In this document: positions 42,918 through 54,040 of the stretch, one piece after another
Layout of the letters: every line of letters begins with the position of its first letter
Position numbering within the stretch: the first letter of the stretch is position 1
Assembly: GCF_003201355.1 (NCBI RefSeq)
Contig: NZ_QICL01000004.1
Location: forward strand, 1 to 64,000
Source: Indolivaga alginatilytica
GTDB lineage: Bacteria; Bacteroidota; Bacteroidia; Bacteroidales; Dysgonomonadaceae
DNA: 64,000 nucleotides
Reading direction: 5' to 3'
Notes under the pieces: generated by a model
What the model saw: only the letters and a program-made list of their open reading frames with translations
Databases searched by the model: none
Told to the model about the DNA's origin: nothing
Position numbers and translations under genes: made by a program

Positions 42918-45900
42918 TTACACAGTCCATAAATCTACAAAGTGCTCTTTTCGGTCATCTATCATAACAAAAGTATCTTTGTTCTCTTGTTGCTGCCCGT
43001 CAATAATCAGACGAGGCAATGACGAATCTTTTATCCGCAGAATGGTAATATGATACACCGTATCTTTATAACGATAATGTATCTTATAACTATCCCATTT
43101 CTGAGGCAATTGAGGAACTAATTGTAATTTATCTCCCATTAGATTTATACCCAATAGAGTCTCTACCAACAAACGGTACATCCATGCGGCAGAACCTGTG
43201 TACCATGTCCAGCCACCTCTTCCGAGATGACCCTCAGCGGCATATACATCAGCAGCAATAACATAAGGCTCTACTTTGTAAGTTGCAATATTCTCGGCAG
43301 TATCTCCATGATTTACCGGATTTAGCAATCCGAATAGCTCCCATGCCTTCTCGGTTTCACCCATCAAAGCAAAAGCAAGAACTGTCCAGATAGCACCATG
43401 TGTATATTGTCCGCCATTTTCGCGTACCCCGGGAATATATCCTTTGATGTAACCCGGATTGAGATCCGACTTATCGAACGGAGCTGTAAATAATTGGATT
43501 AATTTATCCTCGCGGCGAACAAGTTGTTTCTCGACTTGTTCCATCCCCATCAACGATCGTTCGGGATCTCCGGCTCCACTTATTATAGACCAACTTTGTG
43601 GCAGTGAATCAATATGACATTCATCATTCACTTTCGAGCCTAGTGGTTCACCGTTATCAAAATAAGCACGACGATACCATTCACCATCCCAAGCTTGCTC
43701 TCTTATGTTGTTTCTCAACACTCCGGCTTGTTCTATACAATGATCGGCAAATACAGTATCATTGCGAAGAGTCGCTATTTTCGAGAATTTAAGTAATACA
43801 TCATATAAGAAAAATCCGAGCCAAACACTTTCTCCTCGTCCTTTTTCGCCGATAAGGTTCATTCCATCATTCCAGTCACCACAACCAATCAGCGGCAAAC
43901 CATGTACCCCGAATTTAAGTCCGTATTTAATACTTCTTACACAATGTTCATAGAGAGTAGCCGATTCTTGTGAACGTCCCGGTAAATCATAGTACGATTC
44001 TTCATCGGGGTGCAACAACCGACCTTCAATAAACGATACTCTTTCATCAAGAATACCCGTATCTCCAACAGCTGATACATATCGGCAAGTAACATAAGGC
44101 AACCATAGATAATCGTCCGAGAAGTGAGTTCTCACACCTCGTCCCATAGGCGGATGCCACCAGTGCTGTACATCGCCTTCCACAAACTGCCTGCTGGCAG
44201 CACGAAGAATTTGCTTACGTGCAATAGATGGTTCGGCATGTACTAATGCCATCACATCCTGTAGCTGATCGCGGAAGCCATATGCCCCACCCGATTGATA
44301 ATATCCTGAACGAGCCCAAATACGGCTACTTAGTGTCTGATACAACAACCATCCGTTTGCCATCATATTTACCGAAGCATCGGGAGTATCTACATTTACG
44401 GTTCCCAATGTACGATTCCAATAATCCCATACACCTTTTAGTACCTCCTTGGCTGCACCCGTATGTCGGAAACGTAACACGAGGTCGCGCATTTCTTCTT
44501 TATTATGAGCAAAGCCCAGTCGGAAACGAGTATCGCGTTCTTGTCCGTCTGCCAGATCGAATACTACCTGCATAGCACCGCAAGGGTCTAGTCCTGCACC
44601 TACTTTCCCCGAAAGGCGGCTGCGTTTCATTGCTGCCGGTTGTGCAAGGCTTCCATTCTGACCTATAAATTCGGTACGATCTCCCGTTAGTGTTCGAGAT
44701 TCTCCCACATCCATAAAGGCAATCTTACCGGCAAAACCTATATTATAGAAATTACGGGCAAATAATACTCCCGTACGTACATCTATTTCTGTTTGTACAT
44801 GCAGTAAACTCTTTTGACGTAAATCGGCAAGCACCCATTCATAATATCCTGTAACAGATATTTTACGAGGTCTTCCCGAAACGTTCTTAAGTTTCAGCAC
44901 ACCAAACTTTATGGGTGCATCCATAGCCACATACATGGTGAATTCCGATTCAATACCATTTTCGGTATGTTCAAATATAGTATAACCAAACCCATGCCTT
45001 ACCACATAAGGAGTTGCTCCTTTTGCAGGAAGTGGTGTTGGCGACCAATATTCTCCTGTTTGCTCATCACGTATATAGAAGGCTTCACCCGAAGTATCTT
45101 TTACGGGATCATTATTCCAAGGTGTGATACGGAACTCATGTGCATTTTCTGCCCAAGTATAAGCTCCTCCGCTCTCGGAAATAACCGTTCCAAAATGCTG
45201 ATTTGCCAGCACATTACTCCAAGGGGCAGGTGTGGTTTGTCCTGCTTCAAGAGTTATAACATATTCGTGACCATCGGGTGTAAAGCCTCCCAAACCATTT
45301 TCGAATATCAAATCCCTTTTAAGAAGAGGTTTCTCTACTTTCGAACTTATCGAATGTGTAGGATGGAAAGATGCAACTTGCAGCTCAGCAATAGTTAGAG
45401 ATTGCAATTGTTTGGACAAAGTTCCCAATTCATCCGACAGAACTATACGTGCGGCGGCTTGTAACAATAGCATATCTTCGCGAGGAACTTGCTCAATACG
45501 ACGAACAAAAATACCTCCCGCTTTTTCTAACAAGGGAGCCTCAATACCCGACGATATAAGATTGACAATTTCATCGTGTACCGATTGACGATATACCGAA
45601 ACATCTTCGTTCAGTATTACCAGCTCAGCAGTCAAACCCTTCATACGCCAATAAGCGTGGGCAAGTACCATTTGTCTGACTAATTCGATACCCGAAACAT
45701 CTGAAATTCTCAACAATACCAAAGGAGTATCTCCCGAAATACTATAACTCCAAAGCCCATCTTGTCCCCGTCTATTATTTTTCAAGATAGGTTGAGAAGC
45801 ACGGCGCTGAGCATTGGCATACACCAAGGCTCCGGCTAATTTACTATATAATTGAGCCTCTGTTTCTACAATACCCAGTTGATTGAGAACTACTTGACTA

Positions 45901-48900
45901 TGCGTCCAAGCTAATTCGAAAGCCCGTTCGGTCATACGAACATTTTGATACTTATCGGCTAAAGCAACCGCAACTTCACGTGTTTCTGCCATCCCCAACA
46001 AAACAGATACCGTTACGGTTCTACCTGCCGGAATAGTCACAGTACGACGCAGCGAAACAGCAGGATCGAGCACTGAACCACTGCTGTTAGACAGTTGTCC
46101 TTTATTCTCCAGAGCCAAAGGATTGGCTAAAGTGCGTCCCCGACCAACAAAGGCTGAACGGTCTGTTTCGCATGATACTTCTCCCTGCTGATTACCGGGA
46201 ACCAATATTAAATGCAACAGATACGGAGGGGTCTCATTCTCTGATCGTGCCCTTCTTGTACATAAAATAGCCGAAGAATCGTGCAAAAATTCAGTTTGAA
46301 CAAACAGATTACTAAAGGCAGGATGTGCCTCATCTGCTGCCTGAGGGGCAATTACCACTTCACTGTATGTAGTCAACTCTATTGTCCGGGCAGATTGCGA
46401 ACGATTGATTAATCGTATACGTCTCAATTCGACATCATCTTCGGGCGAAACACAGATTGTAGTGTGTACCTCCAAATCAGCCTGTCGTTGACGGAATTCA
46501 GCATATGCCTGAGTGAAAATAGCCTCATCGTTTTTACCTTTACGCAAGGTCGGTTGATAAGTTGTAGACCAAAATTCACCGGAGTCCTTATCTCTCAGAT
46601 AAACAAACATACCCATATTGTCGCTGGTGGAATCTTCACGCCAACGATTGACAGCGACGTTTAGCCAACGGCTATATCCGCTACCGCTATTGCTTACCAT
46701 AACATGATAACGACCATTGGATAATAAATTAACTTCCGGAGCAATCTCCATATCGTTGAAATTTCGGACTACTTCCGAGCTATCAACCAATAATGGGTGC
46801 AGACCTTTTATTTCGAATTCCGAGTCATCGGATATGGCAGTTTCTGATATATTATGCGGTATACGTTCTTGTAACAAAAGCTCAGAAGCTCTAAGCATAG
46901 GACAAGCCATAAAACGCCTTTGCATAGAATTGTCTTTTATCAGATTGACCAGAGATAGCAGACTCATTCCTTGATGGTGCACCATAAACGAATGAATATT
47001 CACACTCTTTTGATCGGGACGAAGATGCAACGGTGTATAATCGATAGCTTCATAATAACCATACATTCCCTCGTGACCTGTCTCACTCAACCGTTGCATA
47101 TTCTCGCAGGCTTTCTTGGGCAGAACCATCAATGCCATAACGGTAGCATAAGGCGTTATTACCAAATCTTCCGACAAACCTCGTTTTAATCCCAGACTGG
47201 GAATACCGAATGCTTTATATTGATAATTCTGCGAAGTATCGGTTCTATTATATCCCGACTCCGATATACCCCAAGGCACTCCAAGTGTTTTACCATATTC
47301 AATTTGAGCCCTCACGGCTACCTTATAAGTCTGATCGAGCAAAGTATGTTCAAAATTAGGCATCACCAACAAAGGCATCAGGTATTCGAACATTGATCCA
47401 CTCCACGACAGTAATACGGGTTTTCCTTGCGATACTACCAGCAACCGGCTCAACGAGAACCAGTGTTCCTGAGGAACTTGTCCTTGCGCAATAGCTACAT
47501 AACTGCACAATCGGGCTTCGGAAGCTAACATATCGTAGGACGAATTATCCATACGTTGTTCACTAACATTATACCCGATAACAAATAGTTTTTTTGAGGT
47601 GCTATAAAGAAATGCAAAGTCCATTCGAGCAAAAGATTCACTTTGTGCAGCCAATGATTTTATTATTTGCATTCTTTGAGCAGCATGCTTCACCGCTAAT
47701 CGTAAAGCTGATAGCCAAGCATTCAAATAAGCAGTTATTCGCTCTTTGACCGATGGGTCTTTAAGACTCCGAAGGTTAACTAATTGTTCTTCTATTGAGA
47801 GACAAAGAGAATCTTCCAACTTGCAGATTTCGCGTAAAGTAAGACCTTTATCAAGTTCTTTCAGATTTGTAATAATCTCATCCAACTTATTATCGAACCC
47901 TTCATGGGGTATCGGTTGATTTATTTGTAGCCAAGGGGCAACATACAATAATTCTTCGATATGATCTTCGATATTATGTTGTAAAATTTGCACCCACGAT
48001 TCTACTTCTTTATTTTCGAGAGACAAAGTCTTACTTAGGCTTTCTGCCTGATGTCTTACGGATTGCAATAGGGCAAGCGCTCCTTGTAACGATTCAGGGC
48101 TTGCCTCCAAATCTTTTTCGAGTTGGGCTATTGCGGAATTTTTGACCGTATATCGCTTCATAACACGTACAGTATCCAATAAGCCGGCGAAAATAACCGG
48201 AGTATAAACAGGTGCATCTTTCAACTCTTTTAACCCTTCGCCTAAAGTAAGCAAGTGGCCTGCCATGTTTCCGCTATCCACACTCGATACATACAACGGA
48301 GGAAGAGGTTCCAAGGTACGTGTATCATACCAATTATATAAATGTCCGCGATACTTTTTCAGATCACCCATCGTTGTAAATGTCAGCTGAGTGCGTTCCA
48401 GCATTTTTCCTGCCGAAAGGTATCCAAAATCGTACGCCGACAAATTAGCCAATAATGAAAGTCCTATATTAGTCGGAGAAGTTCGCGCTGCTATAACAGG
48501 TGTGGGTACTTCCTGAAAGTTATCAGGAGCCAACCAGTTTTCTTTAGCATTTACAAATGTCTCGAAGAAATACCATGTTTTACGGGCAATACGATGCAAA
48601 AGCAAATTTTGTTCTGTTGAAAATTCGGGTTTCTGTGCTTCAAACGCACGGCTAATAAACCAAGCAATACAGGGAGCCGCCGCCCAAACAATCCAAACAG
48701 GAAAAGAACAGAGTAACACCAGAGGGTCAAAGACAGCTAAAAGCGCGCCACAAGCAATGGCAAACACAGGGGAAAACCACATTGCCGAATAGAAGCTGGA
48801 CAATGAATTTCCTGCGGTTTGCTCTGCATCAATAGATGTTTTCCATTTTAGGAGATGTTTGTGTGTCACCAACAAACGCCATAAGGTACATATTATAGCA

Positions 48901-51611
48901 TCCAGATTAAGGTAAGCCTCGTAAGGCAATAATACCAATGAGAGTAAAACTTGTTTCAACTGACGCCAGCTTTTCCGAAAGGCATCCTGCAAATGCATTA
49001 ACCATGACTGATCCTCTAATTTATAAAGAAGGTTTGTTGATAGACCCAAAAGGACAGGCAACAAAACTATAATCCCTACAAGCAACGGCATCAGCCATAT
49101 ACTTTGAGGAAATAATACGTAAAACAACACTAAAAATAAAAGAAAAGAGGGAGGTATTAAACTACGTCGAAGATTATCCATCATCTTCCACCTGCCTAAT
49201 CGGGTGATAGGATTTTTAGCTGCTTTCTTTTGAAACGTAGGAACCCATGGCAATAACCATTGAATAATCTGCCAATCGCCACGAACCCAGCGATGACGGC
49301 GGATAGCATCCATATTGTAACCGGGAGGATAGGCTTCATATAGTTCTATATCACTTATTAATGCCGAACGTACATAGGTGGATTCTAACAAATCATGACT
49401 AAGAATTTTATTCTCAGGTAATCTATTTGCTAATACTTGCTCGAAAGCATCTACATCATAAATACCCTTTCCTACGAATGATCCTTCACGGAACACATCC
49501 TGATATACATCAGAAATAGCACGTGTATAAGGGTCAATACCCGGATCGCCCGAGACCAAACGTGTAAAAATAGAGCGTTGGCTACTAACCAGATTAATAG
49601 ACACACGAGGTTGAAGGATACCATAACCATTGACTACAATATTTCGCTTCGGATCTATAACCGGATGGTTCAGCGGGTGTGCCATTGCTCCAACCAACTG
49701 ATAAGCTGTATCACCCGGAAGTTGAGTATCAGTATCCAGCGTAATTACATATTTTACAGATGAAAGTATAGATGTATCGCCTTCGATCAGAGAAAAAGCA
49801 TTTTCGGTTTTACCTCTCAGGAGGGCATTAAACTCCATCAATTTCCCTCGTTTACGCTCATATCCCATCCATTGATCTTCACCCGAATTCCAGCGACGGG
49901 GGCGATGAAATAAATAAAAAATAGAATTGACCGAGTTACTATCCGCAACATATTTTTCATTCAGTATCTGAATACCCTTTCTCGCTCGTTCAAGAATCGT
50001 ATTATCAGAATCCATAACTTCTTGCGAAGCATCTGCAAAGTCGGTAAGCAGTGCGAAATGAAGATGTTTATCCCTATTCGACAGATAATGTAGTTCAAGA
50101 TTATCTATTAATCGGTCTACTGTGTCAGGACACGAAATAATTGTTGGAATAACCACCATTGTGCGATACTCAGAGGGAATACCTTCAGAGAAATCGAGGC
50201 GAGGCAGTATCTTCGGTTTTACAAGTATCATGGCAAGCCAGTTGACCAAGTCTACAACAAGCTGACTAACACACAGAAGAAAAATAACAGACAAAAGAAT
50301 GGCTTTCCAATTATCAAACGATACCCCTCTGGTTTCTAAGATCCCCATAAGCGCACCTCCACCTATAAACGTAAGGAGAACAATACCTCCGCCATAAGAG
50401 ATCAAGGGGTAATTATGAATTCCTCTTCCTAAAACTGTGTTTAATGGTTCTTTTACTTTGAGAGACTTGTTTAAGACAGGTTGCCCGTCGCCCACTAAAT
50501 AAAAACCAACGTGCGTATTTAAAGTATTTTGTTCCTGAAGTTTCGCTTGTTCTGCCAGTTGAATTACTCTCTCGGCAACCTCTACTTCCGAAAATGAACA
50601 ATATTTTGTTATTGTTTCTATTCTATGGCGATAACGGTCACGAGTAGTAAAATCCATCTGGCTATAAATACCGGTTGGATCTTTTCTAAGTGTATTTTCA
50701 ACAAGGCTTAATGTTTCGACAAAGACTTTCCAATCTGTAGCCGCCAGTGCACGCAAACTACCAATACTGTGGCTTACCGATAATTGATCGGCCGCCTGCG
50801 ATTGACTTTCTAGATGAATAAGCTCTTCAATAGTTAATCCTTCTTCTGCCAACCTTTGCTCCAGCCATCTTCGGGCAATATGAAGCATCGGATTTTGGGA
50901 CGATAAGCGTTGGCAAAATTCCGAAACAAAAGCACTCGAAAGCGGGATATTAGACTTAGCCATATCCGAGACCACCTCAATAAGCCTTGATGGTCTTTTC
51001 TTTGCCATAAGCTGAAGCTTATCTACCCATGCATTTGCAATATCTCGATGCGATTGCTTCTCTTGTAAACGGCTTACAATACGTTGCAAATTTTCGATAA
51101 GAGCCAATCGAAGCATAATAGGTACAGCCCATAATTCGCCCAATTTCAGATGAGATTTGGTTTGATACGCCTCTATAAAAGCTTTCAACGATTCTTTATC
51201 AATCTGAGCATCCACATGTGAAAGAAGCTCCAATACTATGCTGTAAACCCGAGGCATTCTTTTTGACACTCCTGTTTCCAGACACGGCAACTCCTGACTA
51301 TATTTTTTGGGGAAATGCCGGCGTGCCAACTGAACGTGCTCTTCAATCAAATAGAAATTATCAACCAGCCACTTAGTCGCAGGAGTAATATTTTCTTGCT
51401 TATTCAGTATAAGTGTCGATTTATTAAAATCGCGCAGCACTTTATCATTGTAATTGAGTCGCTCAAGCAAGAAATTGTCTTTCCGACCGCTTGTCAGTTT
51501 TTCTTCTGAAGCAAGCTTTTTTGCATGCTGAATAAGTTGGTCAATCGTGAATAATTCATCACGTAGAGGTTGTTCTTCTGTTTTTTTATGCAAATACCTT
51601 ATTTTATCCAT
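42918..51611 (-). CDS. ndvB: Cyclic beta-1,2-glucan synthase (NdvB/ChvB-like, GT84-GH94)
   Basis: 2897 residues, close to the 2830-2870 of rhizobial/Brucella enzymes. It should build beta-1,2-glucan chains on itself from UDP-glucose, cyclise them and adjust their length by phosphorolysis. Regions: N-terminal helical part (1-400); membrane segments near 405-460; GT84 glycosyltransferase (about 480-800) with RTMVVIPT, the DxD-type TLDTDTQLP near 622 and RHRWVRGDW near 772; further membrane segments near 835-1000; glycoamylase-like domain (to about 1580); two beta-supersandwich modules (from about 1640 and 2105); and a GH94 phosphorylase domain with YGFRDQLQDVMALVH near 2445 and HWWHPPMGRGVRTHFSDDYLWLPY. 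The product would be an osmoregulated or host-interaction glucan. It is transcribed alone. Linear chain release instead of cyclisation is possible. Confidence 0.93.
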   Translation of the reverse strand: MDKIRYLHKKTEEQPLRDELFTIDQLIQHAKKLASEEKLTSGRKDNFLLERLNYNDKVLRDFNKSTLILNKQENITPATKWLVDNFYLIEEHVQLARRHFPKKYSQELPCLETGVSKRMPRVYSIVLELLSHVDAQIDKESLKAFIEAYQTKSHLKLGELWAVPIMLRLALIENLQRIVSRLQEKQSHRDIANAWVDKLQLMAKKRPSRLIEVVSDMAKSNIPLSSAFVSEFCQRLSSQNPMLHIARRWLEQRLAEEGLTIEELIHLESQSQAADQLSVSHSIGSLRALAATDWKVFVETLSLVENTLRKDPTGIYSQMDFTTRDRYRHRIETITKYCSFSEVEVAERVIQLAEQAKLQEQNTLNTHVGFYLVGDGQPVLNKSLKVKEPLNTVLGRGIHNYPLISYGGGIVLLTFIGGGALMGILETRGVSFDNWKAILLSVIFLLCVSQLVVDLVNWLAMILVKPKILPRLDFSEGIPSEYRTMVVIPTIISCPDTVDRLIDNLELHYLSNRDKHLHFALLTDFADASQEVMDSDNTILERARKGIQILNEKYVADSNSVNSIFYLFHRPRRWNSGEDQWMGYERKRGKLMEFNALLRGKTENAFSLIEGDTSILSSVKYVITLDTDTQLPGDTAYQLVGAMAHPLNHPVIDPKRNIVVNGYGILQPRVSINLVSSQRSIFTRLVSGDPGIDPYTRAISDVYQDVFREGSFVGKGIYDVDAFEQVLANRLPENKILSHDLLESTYVRSALISDIELYEAYPPGYNMDAIRRHRWVRGDWQIIQWLLPWVPTFQKKAAKNPITRLGRWKMMDNLRRSLIPPSFLLFLVLFYVLFPQSIWLMPLLVGIIVLLPVLLGLSTNLLYKLEDQSWLMHLQDAFRKSWRQLKQVLLSLVLLPYEAYLNLDAIICTLWRLLVTHKHLLKWKTSIDAEQTAGNSLSSFYSAMWFSPVFAIACGALLAVFDPLVLLCSFPVWIVWAAAPCIAWFISRAFEAQKPEFSTEQNLLLHRIARKTWYFFETFVNAKENWLAPDNFQEVPTPVIAARTSPTNIGLSLLANLSAYDFGYLSAGKMLERTQLTFTTMGDLKKYRGHLYNWYDTRTLEPLPPLYVSSVDSGNMAGHLLTLGEGLKELKDAPVYTPVIFAGLLDTVRVMKRYTVKNSAIAQLEKDLEASPESLQGALALLQSVRHQAESLSKTLSLENKEVESWVQILQHNIEDHIEELLYVAPWLQINQPIPHEGFDNKLDEIITNLKELDKGLTLREICKLEDSLCLSIEEQLVNLRSLKDPSVKERITAYLNAWLSALRLAVKHAAQRMQIIKSLAAQSESFARMDFAFLYSTSKKLFVIGYNVSEQRMDNSSYDMLASEARLCSYVAIAQGQVPQEHWFSLSRLLVVSQGKPVLLSWSGSMFEYLMPLLVMPNFEHTLLDQTYKVAVRAQIEYGKTLGVPWGISESGYNRTDTSQNYQYKAFGIPSLGLKRGLSEDLVITPYATVMALMVLPKKACENMQRLSETGHEGMYGYYEAIDYTPLHLRPDQKSVNIHSFMVHHQGMSLLSLVNLIKDNSMQRRFMACPMLRASELLLQERIPHNISETAISDDSEFEIKGLHPLLVDSSEVVRNFNDMEIAPEVNLLSNGRYHVMVSNSGSGYSRWLNVAVNRWREDSTSDNMGMFVYLRDKDSGEFWSTTYQPTLRKGKNDEAIFTQAYAEFRQRQADLEVHTTICVSPEDDVELRRIRLINRSQSARTIELTTYSEVVIAPQAADEAHPAFSNLFVQTEFLHDSSAILCTRRARSENETPPYLLHLILVPGNQQGEVSCETDRSAFVGRGRTLANPLALENKGQLSNSSGSVLDPAVSLRRTVTIPAGRTVTVSVLLGMAETREVAVALADKYQNVRMTERAFELAWTHSQVVLNQLGIVETEAQLYSKLAGALVYANAQRRASQPILKNNRRGQDGLWSYSISGDTPLVLLRISDVSGIELVRQMVLAHAYWRMKGLTAELVILNEDVSVYRQSVHDEIVNLISSGIEAPLLEKAGGIFVRRIEQVPREDMLLLQAAARIVLSDELGTLSKQLQSLTIAELQVASFHPTHSISSKVEKPLLKRDLIFENGLGGFTPDGHEYVITLEAGQTTPAPWSNVLANQHFGTVISESGGAYTWAENAHEFRITPWNNDPVKDTSGEAFYIRDEQTGEYWSPTPLPAKGATPYVVRHGFGYTIFEHTENGIESEFTMYVAMDAPIKFGVLKLKNVSGRPRKISVTGYYEWVLADLRQKSLLHVQTEIDVRTGVLFARNFYNIGFAGKIAFMDVGESRTLTGDRTEFIGQNGSLAQPAAMKRSRLSGKVGAGLDPCGAMQVVFDLADGQERDTRFRLGFAHNKEEMRDLVLRFRHTGAAKEVLKGVWDYWNRTLGTVNVDTPDASVNMMANGWLLYQTLSSRIWARSGYYQSGGAYGFRDQLQDVMALVHAEPSIARKQILRAASRQFVEGDVQHWWHPPMGRGVRTHFSDDYLWLPYVTCRYVSAVGDTGILDERVSFIEGRLLHPDEESYYDLPGRSQESATLYEHCVRSIKYGLKFGVHGLPLIGCGDWNDGMNLIGEKGRGESVWLGFFLYDVLLKFSKIATLRNDTVFADHCIEQAGVLRNNIREQAWDGEWYRRAYFDNGEPLGSKVNDECHIDSLPQSWSIISGAGDPERSLMGMEQVEKQLVRREDKLIQLFTAPFDKSDLNPGYIKGYIPGVRENGGQYTHGAIWTVLAFALMGETEKAWELFGLLNPVNHGDTAENIATYKVEPYVIAADVYAAEGHLGRGGWTWYTGSAAWMYRLLVETLLGINLMGDKLQLVPQLPQKWDSYKIHYRYKDTVYHITILRIKDSSLPRLIIDGQQQENKDTFVMIDDRKEHFVDLWTV

Positions 51612-51678
51612 ATTTCTTAAAGTTACGTTATCAGCTATAAAGCAATAGTCACTACTTTAGCTAGTTATTACACAATTC

Positions 51679-51744
51679 ACAGATTCTATCGTTTTGTATA
51701 TCTTATACATTTCGTCACTCTAAAAAAGAGAGTATAGAATCTGT
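51679..51744. promoter_or_regulatory. Inverted repeat upstream of the glucan synthase
   Basis: ACAGATTCTAT (51679-51689) and ATAGAATCTGT (51734-51744) are exact inverse complements, with a nested CTCT/AGAG hairpin in the 44-base interval. It lies 68 bases upstream of the ndvB start. It could be an operator pair or a structured leader; no function is shown. Confidence 0.4.
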
Positions 51745-52116
51745 ATCCTTCTTTAAACCGGTTAGATAAATGCCCAACATTACTATAATGTAGTTTAAAA
51801 GCTATTTTAGAGTAAGTTAGTTTGCTGTATGAAGTAAGCTCTTTGACCCGTTCTATTTTGCGAATAATGCAACGCTCAACATCAGAAACTTATGGTTCAG
51901 AAAACAGGTTAGAGAGGCAAGTATTATTTACAGTTAAGTTTTCGCTCAGATAATCTCAAATAGTTGATTTCCTTGCTGATTGTCCGAATAATGTATTAAT
52001 TCGACGACCGATGTTGTTATTTATGCAATCAGCGTGTCTCGCTGATTTTCTATCGGTTAAATCCGATTCTTACAAAGCAATCTGTACCAGATTTCTTTTT
52101 TCATTTCAATTGGTAA

Positions 52117-52152
52117 CTTTGTTATTGCTTAGTAAACCCAGTAATAACAAAG
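52117..52152 (-). terminator. Possible terminator hairpin behind fumC
   Basis: CTTTGTTATT and AATAACAAAG form a 10-bp stem around 16 bases, 10 bases after the fumC stop. There is no clean T-run on the minus strand, so this is weak. Confidence 0.4.
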
Positions 52153-52161
52153 CTTATAACC

Positions 52162-53562
52162 TTAAATTAGATTCCCCACCATTTTCCGAGGATCAACCCA
52201 TTCATCAAATTCTTCTGCTGTAACAAAGCCCAACTCCAAAGCTGCCGCTTTCAAAGTTGTATTATCTTGATAAGCTTTCTGAGCAATGGCTGCCGCTTTA
52301 TAATATCCTATTTTAGAATTAAGAGCAGTCACAAGCATTAACGAATTATCCAGATTCTTTTTTATAGTTTCGGGGATAGGTTCAATACCCACTGCACAAT
52401 GATCGTTAAAGCTTATACAACCTTCACCAATCAGGCGAGCACTATGAAGAAAATTATAGATAATCATAGGCTTAAACACATTCAGTTCGAAATGTCCTGT
52501 AGCACCGCCTACGGTTATAGCAACATCATTACCCATTACTTGGGCGGCAATCATAGTCAAAGCCTCACATTGAGTAGGATTTACTTTTCCGGGCATAATA
52601 GACGACCCCGGTTCGTTTTCAGGAATATGAATTTCACCAATACCCGAACGTGGACCAGAACTAAGCATCCGAACATCATTAGCTATTTTCATTAAACTTA
52701 CAGCCACCGTTTTTAGTGCTCCATGAGTTTCCACAATAGCATCGTGACTGGCTAGAGCCTCGAATTTATTGGGTGCTGTTACAAAAGGTAAACCTGTTAA
52801 TTCGGCTATTTTTGCAGCTACATTTTCAGAGTAATTATCAGGAGTATTAATACCTGTACCGACCGCTGTTCCTCCCAAAGCAAGTTCTGACAAATGTGGC
52901 AGTGCATTTTTTATCGCACACAGCCCATGATCAAGCTGTGCTACATATCCGCTAAATTCCTGCCCGAGAGTTAGAGGGGTTGCATCCATAAAATGGGTAC
53001 GCCCAATTTTCACAACCGACATAAACTCCTTACTTTTTTCGGCAAGCGTATTTCGCAGTTTTTCAATTCCGGGAATAGTTTTCTCTATCAACATTTTATA
53101 AGCAGCAATATGCATTGCTGTAGGAAATGTATCGTTCGATGATTGAGATTTATTGATATCATCATTAGGCATCAGAACCTTTTCTTTATCGGATAACTTT
53201 CCTCCATTTAAGACATGTCCACGATTAGCTATTACCTCATTTACATTCATATTGGATTGTGTACCGCTACCTGTTTGCCATACTACCAGAGGAAAAGAAT
53301 TATCGTGCTTATGTGCCAGTATCTCATCACAAACCCGTGAGATCAGATCACATTTCTCAGCCGATAAAACTCCTGCCTCTCTATTTGTTATAGCAGCGGC
53401 TTTTTTCAAATAAGCAAAAGCATGGATTACCTCTTTGGGTATACGATTAATATCCTGTGCAATCTTAAAATTGTCGATACTGCGTTGGGTTTGTGCCCCA
53501 TAATATGCATCTGATGGAACTTTCACTTCACCCAGAGTATCTTTCTCTATTCTATAATCCAT
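52162..53562 (-). CDS. fumC: Fumarate hydratase class II
   Basis: 466 residues, the usual FumC length. It is the iron-independent tetrameric enzyme that interconverts fumarate and malate in the TCA cycle or the reductive succinate pathway used by fermenting Bacteroidota. Key features are [23 protein letters not shown]-like N-terminal sequence (1-28), [18 protein letters not shown] near 97-113, [16 protein letters not shown] near 187-201, and the fumarase/aspartase signature [11 protein letters not shown] near 318-328. Aspartase shares these signatures, but HFMDATP and the overall match favour fumarase. It is transcribed alone. Confidence 0.94.
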   Translation of the reverse strand: MDYRIEKDTLGEVKVPSDAYYGAQTQRSIDNFKIAQDINRIPKEVIHAFAYLKKAAAITNREAGVLSAEKCDLISRVCDEILAHKHDNSFPLVVWQTGSGTQSNMNVNEVIANRGHVLNGGKLSDKEKVLMPNDDINKSQSSNDTFPTAMHIAAYKMLIEKTIPGIEKLRNTLAEKSKEFMSVVKIGRTHFMDATPLTLGQEFSGYVAQLDHGLCAIKNALPHLSELALGGTAVGTGINTPDNYSENVAAKIAELTGLPFVTAPNKFEALASHDAIVETHGALKTVAVSLMKIANDVRMLSSGPRSGIGEIHIPENEPGSSIMPGKVNPTQCEALTMIAAQVMGNDVAITVGGATGHFELNVFKPMIIYNFLHSARLIGEGCISFNDHCAVGIEPIPETIKKNLDNSLMLVTALNSKIGYYKAAAIAQKAYQDNTTLKAAALELGFVTAEEFDEWVDPRKMVGNLI

Positions 53563-54040
53563 ATTATACGGTTTTAGAGTTTATATCCTAGTACAATCGG
53601 AGTGTATTAAGAGACAGTGAGCTTTTAACACACTAATATTTAAAACAAGTAACAGATATTATAATTCTGACCAAAGTCGCAAACAGGTCTAAAACCTCAA
53701 TCTAAGGCGGTCATAATTTAGCTTCTTCATTCTAATTTTCATAATCAAACGATTTACTTCTTTAAGCATAAAGAATTTTGAAATTTATCCCTACACTCAA
53801 AAAGGTATAACAACGAAAATAAATAAAGTCTATACTATATAAACACGATTAAACTCGTATTGTTTTTGTAGAACAAGATCTTTTGAAAGAGCAAACAGAA
53901 GTATTAAGTAGCTATCCGAGCAGCTAAAAGAAACAATCAGATTGTTTTACTAAGCACAAATTATTAAGTTTTTTGAAGGTCTCTTGGCAAATCTGAAGTA
54001 TCTTTGAAAAAACGGAATAAGACTATAACGATTAACTAAT
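53563..54040. other. Intergenic region between divergent fumC and crp-like genes
   Basis: 478 AT-rich bases. The only clear signal is the promoter at 53999-54006 for the Crp-like gene. No exact minus-strand -7 element before fumC was found, and I see no other structure. Confidence 0.5.
53972..54006 (+). promoter_or_regulatory. Candidate promoter of the Crp/Fnr-type gene
   Basis: TATCTTTG (53999-54006) matches TAnnTTTG; TTTG at 53972-53975 could be the -33 element, but the 23-base spacing is slightly longer than usual. It lies 34 bases before the ATG. Confidence 0.5.

Larger units (their letters stand above)
51612..52161. other. Intergenic region between ndvB and fumC
   Basis: 550 bases. It holds an 11-bp inverted repeat enclosing 44 bases (51679-51744), a small AATCAGCG/CGCTGATT hairpin (about 52027-52047), ATCGGTTAAATCCGAT next to it, and a CTTTGTTATT/AATAACAAAG pairing (52117-52152) behind fumC. 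No gene is evident and no exact minus-strand TAnnTTTG before ndvB is seen. Confidence 0.55.

Noticed and set aside
52027-52068. Small hairpins AATCAGCG/CGCTGATT and ATCGGTTAAATCCGAT
   Set aside because: Too far (about 100 bases) from the fumC stop and without a clear T-run on the minus strand, so not called as a terminator.
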